Part shown: positions 56,380 to 64,000 of the stretch, piece by piece
Position numbering within the stretch: the first letter of the stretch is position 1
Layout of the letters: every line of letters begins with the position of its first letter
DNA from: Paenibacillus sp. L3-i20
Lineage (GTDB): Bacteria; Bacillota; Bacilli; Paenibacillales; Paenibacillaceae
NCBI RefSeq assembly: GCF_022180385.2
Contig: NZ_BQME02000001.1
Location: forward strand, 1,008,501 to 1,072,500
Length of the DNA stretch: 64,000 nucleotides
Direction of reading: 5' to 3'
Program-made: the position numbers and the translations under genes
The notes under the pieces: model-generated
Databases searched by the model: none
What the model saw: the letters and a program-made list of their open reading frames with translations, nothing else
Told to the model about the DNA's origin: nothing

Positions 56380-57717
56380 TTATTTCCCGTTATCTTTGTC
56401 CATTAACGTTTGTAACTCTCGATTGGCTTGATCGGCTGCTGCTTTAATATCTTCGCCGCTAATCGCTTTTTGTATGATTGAGCCTACGATATCACGAGCT
56501 TCAGTAACGCTTTTGATTTGTGGCAGGGAGTGATCGACTCCGCCCTTCTGCGTTTCTCTTGTAACTTCCGCGAGCTGCTGAGGATAAGCGGTAATGCCTT
56601 CTGGATCTCCCCACACGGATAATCGAGGACCTGGGTTACCTTTTTTCTGCGTAGCGAGTACAATCTCTTTGCTAGTAGCCCATTGCATGAATTCCCATGC
56701 AGCATCTTTGGCTTCTGACTTAGCATTCATCGCTATACCCCACGAGGTGATGTTAAAAGGTTTGGAACCTGCGCTTCCAGCTGGGAACTGAGCGTATCCA
56801 ACTTTATCCGCTATTTTTGATTTCTCAGGATCAATCGCATTTTGATAAATAGAATTGGCATCTGCAAAGAAAGCAACTTTACCTTGTGCAAATATACCGA
56901 TTGCTTGTGGCCAAGACATATTCAGTACTCCTGGCGGTGCGAAATCTTTAAGCAAGTTAGCGTAATTCGTCATCCCTTTAATCGCTTCAGGCGTATTCAC
57001 AGTAGCCTTGTCACCGCTCGTGAAATCGCCGCCTTCGGAATAAATAAACGAGGAAATTTGTCCGACTAACGGAGAGCGCTGACCACGAGAAACGAAACCG
57101 TACATTTCATTTTTTGGATCGTGCAGCTTCTTAGCCGCTTCTCTTAGCTCATCCATCGTCTTCGGTACTTGGATATTAGCCTGCTCCAGCAGGTCCTTAC
57201 GATAGTAGAGAATATGCTGCTCCGTAATAATCGGAATACCTGCAAGTTTTCCGTCGACAGTAGTAGAGCTGATTGATGTTTTCGAGAAGTCAGCTAAATC
57301 GTAGCTCGCATCCCTTTTCGCGTAATCGTCTAAAGCTTGGACCCAGCCATTTTTGTAAAATAGTTTAATATCCTGCATCGGACGGAACATGAACACATCC
57401 GGAGTATTTGAACCTGCAGTGAATTGTACAGTCAGCTTTTGGGTGAGCTGATCTTCGAAGAAGCTTTGAATATCTACCTTGATACCCGTTTTTTCTTCAA
57501 ATTGTGGAACCAACGTTTTGACTGCGTCTCCCCAAGGGTGGTTGGCTGTAATAATAGAAAGCTTCTGACCTGCGAACGGTTTGGTGCTCGAACTTGTTGC
57601 TTCAGTAGTTCCTGCCGCAGGTTTCGCAGGTTCTGACGTGCTACATGCACTTAGCAGTGTTGCTGACATCACGGTTACAATTGCGGCGCTCATTATCCTT
57701 CTGAACGACAATTTCAT
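56380..57717 (-). CDS. Extracellular solute-binding lipoprotein of sugar ABC system
   Basis: 445 residues from ATG 57717, which has GGGAGGG eight bases upstream; the ORF is open further back without such a signal. Lipoprotein signal ATLLSACSTSEP (LSAC lipobox). Family-1 solute-binding pattern: LSIITANHPWGDAVKTLVPQFEEKTGIKVDIQSF, and a C-terminal AAWEFMQWATSKEIV. It captures a carbohydrate outside the cell for the two permeases. A cre-like site precedes it, suggesting repression by preferred sugars. Confidence 0.95.
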   Translation of the reverse strand: MKLSFRRIMSAAIVTVMSATLLSACSTSEPAKPAAGTTEATSSSTKPFAGQKLSIITANHPWGDAVKTLVPQFEEKTGIKVDIQSFFEDQLTQKLTVQFTAGSNTPDVFMFRPMQDIKLFYKNGWVQALDDYAKRDASYDLADFSKTSISSTTVDGKLAGIPIITEQHILYYRKDLLEQANIQVPKTMDELREAAKKLHDPKNEMYGFVSRGQRSPLVGQISSFIYSEGGDFTSGDKATVNTPEAIKGMTNYANLLKDFAPPGVLNMSWPQAIGIFAQGKVAFFADANSIYQNAIDPEKSKIADKVGYAQFPAGSAGSKPFNITSWGIAMNAKSEAKDAAWEFMQWATSKEIVLATQKKGNPGPRLSVWGDPEGITAYPQQLAEVTRETQKGGVDHSLPQIKSVTEARDIVGSIIQKAISGEDIKAAADQANRELQTLMDKDNGK

Positions 57718-57756
57718 GAGTATATCCCTCCCATTTGTAATTGAACTCGCTACCCT

Positions 57757-57770
57757 AGAAAGCGCTGTCA
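57757..57770 (-). promoter_or_regulatory. cre-like catabolite site before the sugar operon
   Basis: On the minus strand TGACAGCGCTTTCT differs in two positions from the palindromic cre TGAAAGCGCTTTCA. It lies 40 bases before the start codon of the solute-binding protein gene. CcpA binding there would block transcription. The TTGACA overlapping its left end is also a possible -35, but no good -10 follows. Confidence 0.55.
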
Positions 57771-57771
57771 A

Positions 57772-58257
57772 AAATGTCCTCTTGCTGTATTCCTAGCGTA
57801 ATTGATTTTGGCTCGGGTTGATATAACGCAGATTTAACATTGATAACTAAGGATGAATGAATGGGATGGAATGAATGGGATGGATAAGATGGATGATGTA
57901 GATGAGGGAGTTCATTACAGTATGTCAGTGAGTAACTAATCCTTTGATCCCTGAAAGTTAAAAAGCCTGCCTCCAAGGTTAAACTTCTTGGTAGACAAGC
58001 TTAGCAATTGGGAATAGAGTATCAATCGTTATTCCAGAAGGGCTATCCGTCGTGCCTGTAGTTTGAGACAGCCTTGTCGAAGCTCCCTTGGTCGCAGAAA
58101 ACCTATCCGCCACAGCTGATCGGTCCTGATTAAATCTATACAATCCTCTTTTGATAAGTCGTTTTGTTGTTATCATTGCAATTCCAACCCGGCCTATTCT
58201 ATTAGCACTATATATATGGTACAATTTTCCTATTAAAGAAAAGGAGATTGATTACAT
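57772..58257. other. Divergent intergenic region with tandem repeat
   Basis: About 490 bases between the sugar operon and the secreted protein gene. It holds an exact tandem pair of a 14-base unit (GAATGAATGGGATG, 57855-57882) followed by degenerate GGATGATG steps. A minus-strand frame at 57979-58224 has no ribosome binding site or family resemblance and is not called. Confidence 0.55.
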
Positions 58258-60270
58258 ATGAGGAAAATCGTCTTATGTTTTATCGCATTTTGTCTTATAG
58301 CTGGAGTATTTCCCCCATCGCAAGTAACGTTTGCTGCCACAGAAACTCCTAAAATTGTGGATGTTCAAGAAAATACTATATTATTGAGCGATGGTACTAT
58401 CTGGATAAAGAGACTTTGGACATCTTCAGGCTATGAATATATTAATATTGATGCCGTTGAGATCCAAGCTGGTCTAAATAGCGGATATGCACTCAATAGC
58501 AAAGGAGAGCTTATCTCTTGGGGTAACAATTCTCTACCTATTGTAGACAAAACACAAACCAACATTAAGAAACTGTTTAACAATTATTATTTAAAAACGG
58601 ATGGAACAGTTTGGTATTATGACGGTAAACCATTAAAAAACGTAAAAGACGTTCTTTTTGCCGATTATGATTACAGATATTTTACATATATTAATCAAGA
58701 AGGAGAGATCTTTCATACAGCTTGGAGCAATTTAACCGAAAGAATTGACAAAATCGAAAATACATCATCAATCGTTTCCCTAAAGGCCTTAGGCGACGAT
58801 AGTTTGGCCTACTTAGATAACACAGGTAAAATTACGGTGTATAGTAGCAGTGTCAGAGATTACAATGAAGATAACAGGACCTTTACATATTTACCAAAAG
58901 TAATAATGGAAGACGCCGTTCATATCGAGCTTATTAATAAAGACAAACTCCTCGCAACCAAAAAAAATGGAACCGTGTGGTCAGTAGCACTTTGGGGAAA
59001 TTATGAAGCTACTCAATTAGAAGCCATTAAAAATGCCGAAAAGGCCATTCCCTACTCTCCAATCGGTCTATTAGACAACCCAAAACAGTCAGACAATGAC
59101 AACTTTGATTCTTTTGATTCGGTATTATTAGTCCAACACAAGGATGGGAACTGGAAGTTTCACAATGACGATGATTTTGTACCGCTAAATCCACCACAGA
59201 TCAAAGACATTACATTTACAACGAACAATGCAAAACCTGTAGTTGGTAACCTTCTTTATTTCAAGGTGGTTCAAAACTATAACAACGGATATAAAGAGAC
59301 GCTAGATAGAGTGACTGCTCCACTCACGGTAGATAAGCCCCACCTACTTCAAGCGATGAAGGATGGCTCCTATAAAGTGTTAGGAGTCGGAGAATCCAAA
59401 GTAACCGTTACCGCTGGAGGAATTAGCAAAACTCTTGTCATTTCAGCAAGTTTGGGGGGAAATTTAACCGGCGCCATGTATTCAAACTCTATCGCTTATT
59501 TACCTATTCAAACGGTATTCAAATCTCTTGGTGCTACAGTTACTTTTACCGCATCGAATAAAACGTACGACATCAAACTCGGTAGCACATCTATTCAGTT
59601 AAAAGTCGGACAGAAAAAAATAAAAGTAGATGAGAAGGACGTCACACTCGATCAGGCCGTTCGTGAAGAAAAAGGAATAGCACTTTTCCCTTCCTCTTTG
59701 TTAACCAAATTATTGGGAGCAAAGACGCAGTGGAATGAGAAGCTCAAACAGATGAAAGTATCACTCGGCAAAGCAACCATGATCATCGAGTCAACAGACA
59801 CTCCAAAAATTAAGAAGCAGGATGCCCAGGGGAACTTAGTCAATTACATTGGAAAAGTTTATTGGGTTAATCAATATAACAACTGGGATAGATTTATTAA
59901 GGTTACCATCTCAGATGTCGTACCCGTAGGGAATGATAATTTTGAGATTGTCTTTAAAAAATCAGATGGAACGCAGCTTAGAACCGAAATAATATACAAG
60001 ACAGTCATCCCTAATCTACTAGATGACCCATACAAGTTCCTAACGTACGATCCATACAAAAAGTTTAAGTGGTCTTCTACCATGTGGGAAAAAATCAAAG
60101 CTTCTAAAGTTGCCATCGGAATGAACAAAGCTCAGGTGGAACTTTCTTGGGGACCGCCGAATGATAATTCTAAATTAATACAAAAAAATATTACAATAGA
60201 AACTTGGAGATATGGTATTCAATATATCACATTCACGAATGGTACTGTAACCGGAATTTATTCTTATTGA
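58258..60270 (+). CDS. Secreted protein: RCC1-like repeats, copper amine oxidase-N-like, BamE/SmpA-like tail
   Basis: 670 residues with a signal peptide (IVLCFIAFCLIAGVFPPSQVTFAA). The N-terminal third has degenerate RCC1-type blades (LLSDGTIWIK, YALNSKGELISWGNN, YYLKTDGTVWYYDG). Residues about 400-510 are a copper-amine-oxidase-N-like domain (SIAYLPIQTVFKSLGATVTF...IALFPSSLLTKLLGA), which in Paenibacillus is common in cell-wall-associated proteins and does not mean oxidase activity. The last about 50 residues resemble SmpA/BamE (IGMNKAQVELSWGPPND...ETWRYGIQYITFTNGTVTGI). AGGAG precedes the ATG at short distance. Role: extracellular, otherwise unknown. Confidence 0.85.
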   Translation: MRKIVLCFIAFCLIAGVFPPSQVTFAATETPKIVDVQENTILLSDGTIWIKRLWTSSGYEYINIDAVEIQAGLNSGYALNSKGELISWGNNSLPIVDKTQTNIKKLFNNYYLKTDGTVWYYDGKPLKNVKDVLFADYDYRYFTYINQEGEIFHTAWSNLTERIDKIENTSSIVSLKALGDDSLAYLDNTGKITVYSSSVRDYNEDNRTFTYLPKVIMEDAVHIELINKDKLLATKKNGTVWSVALWGNYEATQLEAIKNAEKAIPYSPIGLLDNPKQSDNDNFDSFDSVLLVQHKDGNWKFHNDDDFVPLNPPQIKDITFTTNNAKPVVGNLLYFKVVQNYNNGYKETLDRVTAPLTVDKPHLLQAMKDGSYKVLGVGESKVTVTAGGISKTLVISASLGGNLTGAMYSNSIAYLPIQTVFKSLGATVTFTASNKTYDIKLGSTSIQLKVGQKKIKVDEKDVTLDQAVREEKGIALFPSSLLTKLLGAKTQWNEKLKQMKVSLGKATMIIESTDTPKIKKQDAQGNLVNYIGKVYWVNQYNNWDRFIKVTISDVVPVGNDNFEIVFKKSDGTQLRTEIIYKTVIPNLLDDPYKFLTYDPYKKFKWSSTMWEKIKASKVAIGMNKAQVELSWGPPNDNSKLIQKNITIETWRYGIQYITFTNGTVTGIYSY

Positions 60271-60507
60271 TTGCACTTCGATTATTCAGTCACTAATTGA
60301 GAAAACAATGAAGCTTGAAAAAGTTAACGGTCGTTTGGGACTAGGTTCCCGTACGACCGTTTTCCATACTGTTGGCAATGGAGCAAAAATAAAACACCTC
60401 ATATTGGGTACTATTCTGCCCTTTAGTTTAACGTCCGTTACCAGTCTACATTTTAAATTTTCCCGTCTGAGAATTCATCCTATTGAGACAACTGTTGTTC
60501 TGAGAAA

Positions 60508-60740
60508 ATAAAGTTGTAGACTAACATACTCGATGTAAAGGGATCTACCTCCATCAATGTTGTCAGCAGTTTGTTATCAAATTCTCTACCTCGATCTGAA
60601 ACATTTGAATGCGATCTAACCGTACTGAGATGCTTCCAATGGCTTTGTAAACGAGTCTAGCTATTTTATTAGGACCGCTGCTGTGATTTCCCTAATTGGT
60701 GAACTTAGCTGGCAGGTTGATATACTTCTCATCAACAATG
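60508..60740 (-). pseudogene. IS3-family transposase remnant
   Basis: On the minus strand one frame reads GPNKIARLVYKAIGSISVRLDRIQMF and another continues SDRGREFDNKLLTTLMEVD. Together they match the DDE region of IS3/IS150-type transposases around the HSDRG-x-EF motif. Stops and a frameshift interrupt it, and neither ends of the element nor orfA are recognisable, so it is a decayed fragment. Confidence 0.65.
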
Positions 60741-60865
60741 TCCGAACAGGCGTAATCAATGATGCTATATGACATATTGACTGGCATTCAAATGGGCAAA
60801 ATTGCTGATCCATTTGACCGGATGGTTGAAGCGAGTCCTGCTAGTATTTAATATAGGAAATAGTG

Positions 60866-60897
60866 AAAAGGTTGCCGACAACTCGGTAGCCTTTTTT
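60866..60897 (+). terminator. Terminator-like hairpin
   Basis: AAAGGTTGCCG and CGGTAGCCTTT form an 11-base stem with two G-T pairs, followed by TTTTTT. No intact gene ends here; probably left over from lost sequence. Confidence 0.6.
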
Positions 60898-61029
60898 ATA
60901 AGTATGGTCAGTATGGATGCTAACTGTAGCGTTCTAGTCCCGGATGGTGGAGGCGACAATCCGAAAGAACTTATTTCAGGAAAGTAGCGGTGAATATACG
61001 ATTGCACTGAGAAGACCTCAGTCTATCAG

Positions 61030-61215
61030 CGGCATAAAGTGAAGAAAACATCTAAGCAAAGAGCGTACCTCGAATGATCAAGCAAGTATTGTCACGGGTC
61101 AATATGCTTTGGCACTCGCACGTGTCGATACGAATAAAGGAAGTCATGGCGTAAATGAGAGGTCGATAAAAACCTTACGCAGACACCTGCAACAAAACTT
61201 TTCTATTTGGCTCTT
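61030..61215 (+). pseudogene. Group II intron reverse transcriptase remnant
   Basis: The plus strand encodes, across a frameshift, KTSKQRAYLE...MIKQVLSRVNMLW and then LARVDTNKGSHGVNERSIKTLRRHL. This is the very recognisable N-terminus of bacterial group II intron-encoded reverse transcriptases (RVxxNKGSxGVDGxxxxxLR). The catalytic domains that should follow are absent. A small terminator-like hairpin (61255-61284) follows. It is a dead fragment. Confidence 0.65.
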
Positions 61216-61254
61216 TTGTTGTCTTTTCAGAGCAAATGCGGACAAACTGCATAG

Positions 61255-61284
61255 AAAAAACCTCCTGTTTTCGTTGAGGTTTTG
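61255..61284 (+). terminator. Terminator-like hairpin
   Basis: AAAACCTC and GAGGTTTT form an 8-bp stem with an 11-base loop. A-run on the left and T-run on the right; could work in both directions. Confidence 0.6.
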
Positions 61285-61520
61285 TCGCACAATCTCGAAA
61301 TAAGAAATCCAGTTCATATATAGATCTCTTTTCCGCTTAGCTATTATGAACCACTCTCATCACTAAAAAATCTCTAGTAGCAATTCATGCTTAGTAAAGT
61401 CAGTTTTACTGTAGATTAATTTGCTGTTTTTAATTGATTCAATCTCCAGTGTCTGGATATAAATGATTTTCAAACCCTCAGCCAATTTTCCATGGCTCTT
61501 GGAACTGCCCCTCTAATCCT

Positions 61521-62366
61521 TTAACTGATAGAAAACCTGTTTAATTTTGCCTCAGTACTAAGCATGACAGTGTTTAGTTCATTCCCTCGGCTATCTTGTC
61601 CCCTTCTGAAATAGAGACTACGCACAAAGTTTTTGCTATTCACACGAGCAATCACCTGAGTGCGACTTCTCGGCAAATCGCAGCATTGCGCCAAGCTGCT
61701 AATCCAAGCAGCGATTTCTTGATGTGGAAGTAACTCTTTGTCAATCATCGTATCCACGATGTTGACCATCCGCTCATCGTCTTCATCGCTAAAAATGTGT
61801 CTACCATTTTGAAGCATGCTAGAAATAGCGACAAGAACCTCATGCAGCATTGCGACGCTACTCTCCTTGCACTGCACCAGCTCGACAAAAACATCCGCAC
61901 CGTGAGACGCACTGTGAGCCCAGCCTCCTACTGGTTGATAACCTCGCAGATCCTTCTCCTCTTTATAATAACGGAGCATTGCTTGCATTAATTGCTCAAT
62001 TTCCGTTTGATTGAGGAATGGATTCTGTCTATGGCGTTGCACAATCAATGCGATAGGCAAGGCAGAGAACGTCCTTGTAAAAACCGACTGATCTTCCTCG
62101 CTGCCAATATTATAGAACAAATGGTTCTCATCAATCAGAACAGATAAGAGGTTACGCAACTCCTCTCCACTGAACCTATTTTCTTCCTTAATCCACATAT
62201 AAAACATCGGATAAATCAAGTTATCACGTAATTCTGGCTGAGCATCTCCAATATATTGAAGTAACAGAGGTAAGAAATCCTGATGCTGCTCACCTTCGCG
62301 TAACTGATATTCATCCTTCTCAATTCTTTGCAAATCTAGCATCAACTTGGACCTTGTATCGCTCAT
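61521..62366 (-). CDS. DUF2785 family protein
   Basis: 281 residues, all-helical. The family motif GYQPVGGWAHSASHGADVFVELVQ is clear at about 155-180 with its conserved Gly, Trp, His and Asp. The rest is HEAT-like helices (LLPLLLQYIGDAQPELRDNLIYPMFYMWI...). No function is known for the family. Start ATG 62366. It stands alone, with the remnant-rich region to its left. Confidence 0.85.
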   Translation of the reverse strand: MSDTRSKLMLDLQRIEKDEYQLREGEQHQDFLPLLLQYIGDAQPELRDNLIYPMFYMWIKEENRFSGEELRNLLSVLIDENHLFYNIGSEEDQSVFTRTFSALPIALIVQRHRQNPFLNQTEIEQLMQAMLRYYKEEKDLRGYQPVGGWAHSASHGADVFVELVQCKESSVAMLHEVLVAISSMLQNGRHIFSDEDDERMVNIVDTMIDKELLPHQEIAAWISSLAQCCDLPRSRTQVIARVNSKNFVRSLYFRRGQDSRGNELNTVMLSTEAKLNRFSIS

Positions 62367-62752
62367 TTCCCCATCCCTCTCATCATTCGTTCACTCACCT
62401 CACCGAGATAAGAAACTCACGCTGTCTGATTGTTTTTATTCCTGTTAAACGAGTTGAACGGCCCTTTGAAAATATATCTTGAGTCTTTAGCCAAGGTTAT
62501 AATCTACTCCAATACTGATCCCTCGACCTTGTTTAATCCACTATTCAACATCAAATGTTCTTTTTCTTTTTAACATAAAAAACCTTTAGATAATCATATC
62601 TAAAGGGGTAAAACGTTGCAACTTTATTTCAAATTTACACAACTGTAGCTTAAGAATAAAACTTGATAATTTTAGAACTGAGTGATCTGAGAACCTTGGT
62701 TTTCTGTTAAAATTTCATTCATTATAAATTATAGTTTGTTAAATGCCAGCAG

Positions 62753-62802
62753 AAAATAAAGTATTAGTCTGTCGCTGGTTTATTATAACGTACCCGTTAG
62801 CA
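62753..62802. repeat. Dispersed about 50-60-bp repeat, copy 3
   Basis: The stretch begins AAAATAAAGTATTAGTCT and ends CCCGTTAGCA, as at 24104 and 46909. It overlaps the end of the GNAT remnant. Confidence 0.45.
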
Positions 62803-62900
62803 TCACAATAGCTGCCTTTCCAATGCCTTTACCCCGAAATGTTTTGTCAATCATCAAAATAGGTATCCAGCAGTTGCCGTCCCCTCTGAAGTTTAAAAGT
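62783..62900 (-). pseudogene. GNAT acetyltransferase fragment
   Basis: On the minus strand the frame reads GNCWIPILMIDKTFRGKGIGKAAI and ends MLTGTL. FRGKGIGKAA is the acetyl-CoA-binding loop of GNAT enzymes. Both the N-terminal half and the C-terminal about 40 residues are missing. The rest of the 62367-62989 gap shows a few A/T-rich hairpins but no gene. Confidence 0.55.
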
Positions 62901-62910
62901 TTTATTAAAA

Positions 62911-62981
62911 TGGAAAGCAAGCTTTACATTTCTGACATTGCACGATATACTCCCCTTATGGAAAGTCAACTTTCCATAAGG
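62911..62981 (+). promoter_or_regulatory. Promoter and two operator palindromes of the XRE gene
   Basis: TTTACA (62923-62928) and TATACT (62946-62951) with a 17-base spacer form a strong sigma-A promoter. A perfect 13-base inverted repeat (CCTTATGGAAAGT 62954-62966, complement 62969-62981, 2-base gap) overlaps the start of transcription and the ribosome binding site. A related GGAAAGC-AA-GCTTT-type site (62911-62928) covers the -35. The XRE repressor probably binds both and controls itself. Confidence 0.7.
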
Positions 62982-62989
62982 AGGGTGAC

Positions 62990-63196
62990 ATGAATAACCG
63001 TTTAGAAGAAATCCGCAGGCAACGTGGGATTAAACAAGAAGAATTAGCAACGGCTCTTGAAGTGTCAAGGCAAACTATCGGTTCGCTGGAAAACGGACGT
63101 TATAACCCATCGATCCTTTTAGCGTTCAAGATAGCTCGTTTTTTCGATATGAGTATCGAAGAAATCTTTATTTATGAGGAGGATGAACATATATGA
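62990..63196 (+). CDS. XRE-family transcriptional regulator (YozG-like)
   Basis: 68 residues, little more than one helix-turn-helix: LEEIRRQRGIKQEELATALEVSRQTIGSLENGRYNPSILLAFKIARFFDMSIEEIF. AAGGAGGG lies before ATG 62990. It overlaps the membrane protein gene by 4 bases (ATGA). Pairs of a minimal XRE protein and a small membrane protein are common in Firmicutes and are probably auto-repressing; the palindromes upstream support this. Confidence 0.93.
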   Translation: MNNRLEEIRRQRGIKQEELATALEVSRQTIGSLENGRYNPSILLAFKIARFFDMSIEEIFIYEEDEHI

Positions 63197-63624
63197 AAAA
63201 AATTATTCCGATTTATTTTCTTACCGTTGTAGGCGTAGGACTACTAGTAATTGGTGTGTACTTCATCAAAACAATTGAAGATCCACAAGGTATGCTGCGA
63301 GCGTTGCCTTATATCTGTGTTGGGATTGGCTGTGTTGTTTTCGGTCACGGTATAGGAGAAATAATTCTCCGTCACGCTATGAATAATAATCCCGCCGCCG
63401 CAAAGCAACTAGAAATTGAAAGGAAAGATGAGCGTAATTTGGCAATCGCTAATCGGGCAAAAGCGAAAGCATATGACATGATGGTTTATGTGTTTGGAGC
63501 CTTAATTTTAGCATTTTCCTTGATGGGTATAGATTTAATAATGTTATTGCAATTGGTTTTTGTCTATATGTTTATCCTTGGATATAACACTTATTACCGT
63601 TTCAAGTACTATAAAGAAATGTAA
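63193..63624 (+). CDS. Four-helix membrane protein paired with XRE regulator
   Basis: 143 residues: helices at about 5-25 and 38-58, a basic cytoplasmic stretch (AAAKQLEIERKDERNLAIANRAKAKAYD), and two further helices to the end. The ERKDERN segment is characteristic of the DUF2178-like proteins coded with XRE regulators. The role is unknown; an interaction with the regulator is possible but not shown. Translationally coupled to the upstream gene. Confidence 0.85.
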   Translation: MKKIIPIYFLTVVGVGLLVIGVYFIKTIEDPQGMLRALPYICVGIGCVVFGHGIGEIILRHAMNNNPAAAKQLEIERKDERNLAIANRAKAKAYDMMVYVFGALILAFSLMGIDLIMLLQLVFVYMFILGYNTYYRFKYYKEM

Positions 63625-63685
63625 TTAAATCCCCGTACTTCTTTAGGAGTAATCGAAAGGTTGCTCCTTTTGTCAATTTGTCTTA

Positions 63686-63771
63686 AAGTTTGACGTAAGA
63701 GCAGGGGAAAAAGAAAAGCCGCGCGATATCAGGGTTGAATACCTGAAAATCGGTCGGCTTGCGTCAAACTT
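63686..63771 (-). terminator. Composite hairpin/terminator, member of recurring family
   Basis: Inner hairpin 63708-63760 (AAAAGCCG... with ...CGGCTT; A-run on the left, so T-run on the minus strand) has the same plan as the hairpins at 43492, 44910 and 48650. Around it AAGTTTGACG (63686-63695) pairs with CGTCAAACTT (63762-63771). It probably ends a minus-strand gene right of the window. No gene was found in 63772-64000. Confidence 0.6.
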
Positions 63772-64000
63772 GAAGTGTTGAGTGGCAGACTTTGATTAAT
63801 GTCGATAACTTTAAAGGAAACGCACAACTATGTTAATAAATTGCAGTGCATGATGAATATTTTACTTTTGCATATATATTCGTGTCCCTTAACTTGCTTC
63901 CATAAATTGTCCAGTATCCTTCAAAAATACAAGTAACCTTAAGTTTTCTCTACTTAGAAATTTAATATGAGCTTCTCTTACCCCAAGTTCTGAATTATAC

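Noticed and set aside
57855..57910. Short tandem repeats taken as a CRISPR-like array
   Set aside because: Units are 14 bases with no spacers, only one exact pair; it is a simple repeat.
57979..58224. Minus-strand frame of 81 codons between the sugar operon and the secreted protein
   Set aside because: No ribosome binding site, no recognisable motif, and it overlaps the region where the plus-strand promoter must lie.
60308..60511. Plus-strand frame of 67 codons after the secreted protein
   Set aside because: No ribosome binding site and no family pattern; it lies in a decayed mobile-element region.

Overview
The window looks like a chromosomal stretch from a Paenibacillus-type, low-to-moderate GC, spore-forming Firmicute. 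The clues are the YesM/YesN-type two-component pair beside a carbohydrate ABC operon, strong AGGAGG ribosome binding sites, Fnr-type and cre-type boxes, EcsC and DUF2785 proteins, and NRPS/PKS sequences of Bacillus/Paenibacillus style. The genus is inferred; no rRNA or other phylogenetic marker is present.

Region 1 (1-22.9 kb, all minus strand) is a hybrid NRPS / trans-AT PKS operon that runs off the left edge. In transcription order: a C(starter)-A-PCP-E NRPS predicted to make an N-acyl-D-asparaginyl starter; an MGT-type glycosyltransferase; a ClbP/XcnG-type serine peptidase fused to an ABC exporter; a C-A-PCP NRPS (A domain predicted for lysine) with an odd C-terminal domain; a free-standing malonyl-type acyltransferase; a KS-KR-ACP PKS; a KS-ACP PKS ending in a BtrH-like acyl-transfer domain; a stand-alone ACP; and the 5' part of a radical SAM gene. 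The layout is that of a prodrug pathway: the product is made as an inactive N-acyl-D-Asn conjugate, then exported and cleaved by the peptidase-transporter. Release appears to use transfer to an amine rather than a thioesterase.

Region 2 (22.9-33.1 kb) is accessory: a chloramphenicol acetyltransferase with a translational attenuator hairpin, a nitroreductase next to a truncated HxlR regulator, a second glycosyltransferase paralogous to the one in the operon, a sigma-like factor divergent from an unidentified beta-rich protein, and VOC, SDR and FAD-monooxygenase genes.

Region 3 (33.2-43.4 kb, minus) is a second, compact biosynthetic operon: TetR, MFS exporter, DoxX-like protein, FAD monooxygenase, C-A-PCP NRPS, and KS-(dead AT)-ACP-TE. 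It starts at one sigma-A-like promoter overlain by three TetR-type operator boxes spaced exactly 16 bp. Because its AT domain is degenerate, it may borrow the free acyltransferase of region 1.

Region 4 (43.5-64 kb) is mostly housekeeping and accessory: an aromatic-acid-exporter-like protein; a universal stress protein and DoxX pair plus a small ORF, all behind Fnr-type boxes; a uridine-kinase-like protein; an ankyrin/GNAT junction; EcsC; DUF1579; a sugar ABC transporter with YesMN regulators and a MITE-like element; a secreted RCC1-like/copper-amine-oxidase-N protein; remnants of an IS3-family transposase and a group II intron reverse transcriptase; DUF2785; and an XRE regulator/membrane protein pair. 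No tRNA, rRNA or CRISPR array was seen.
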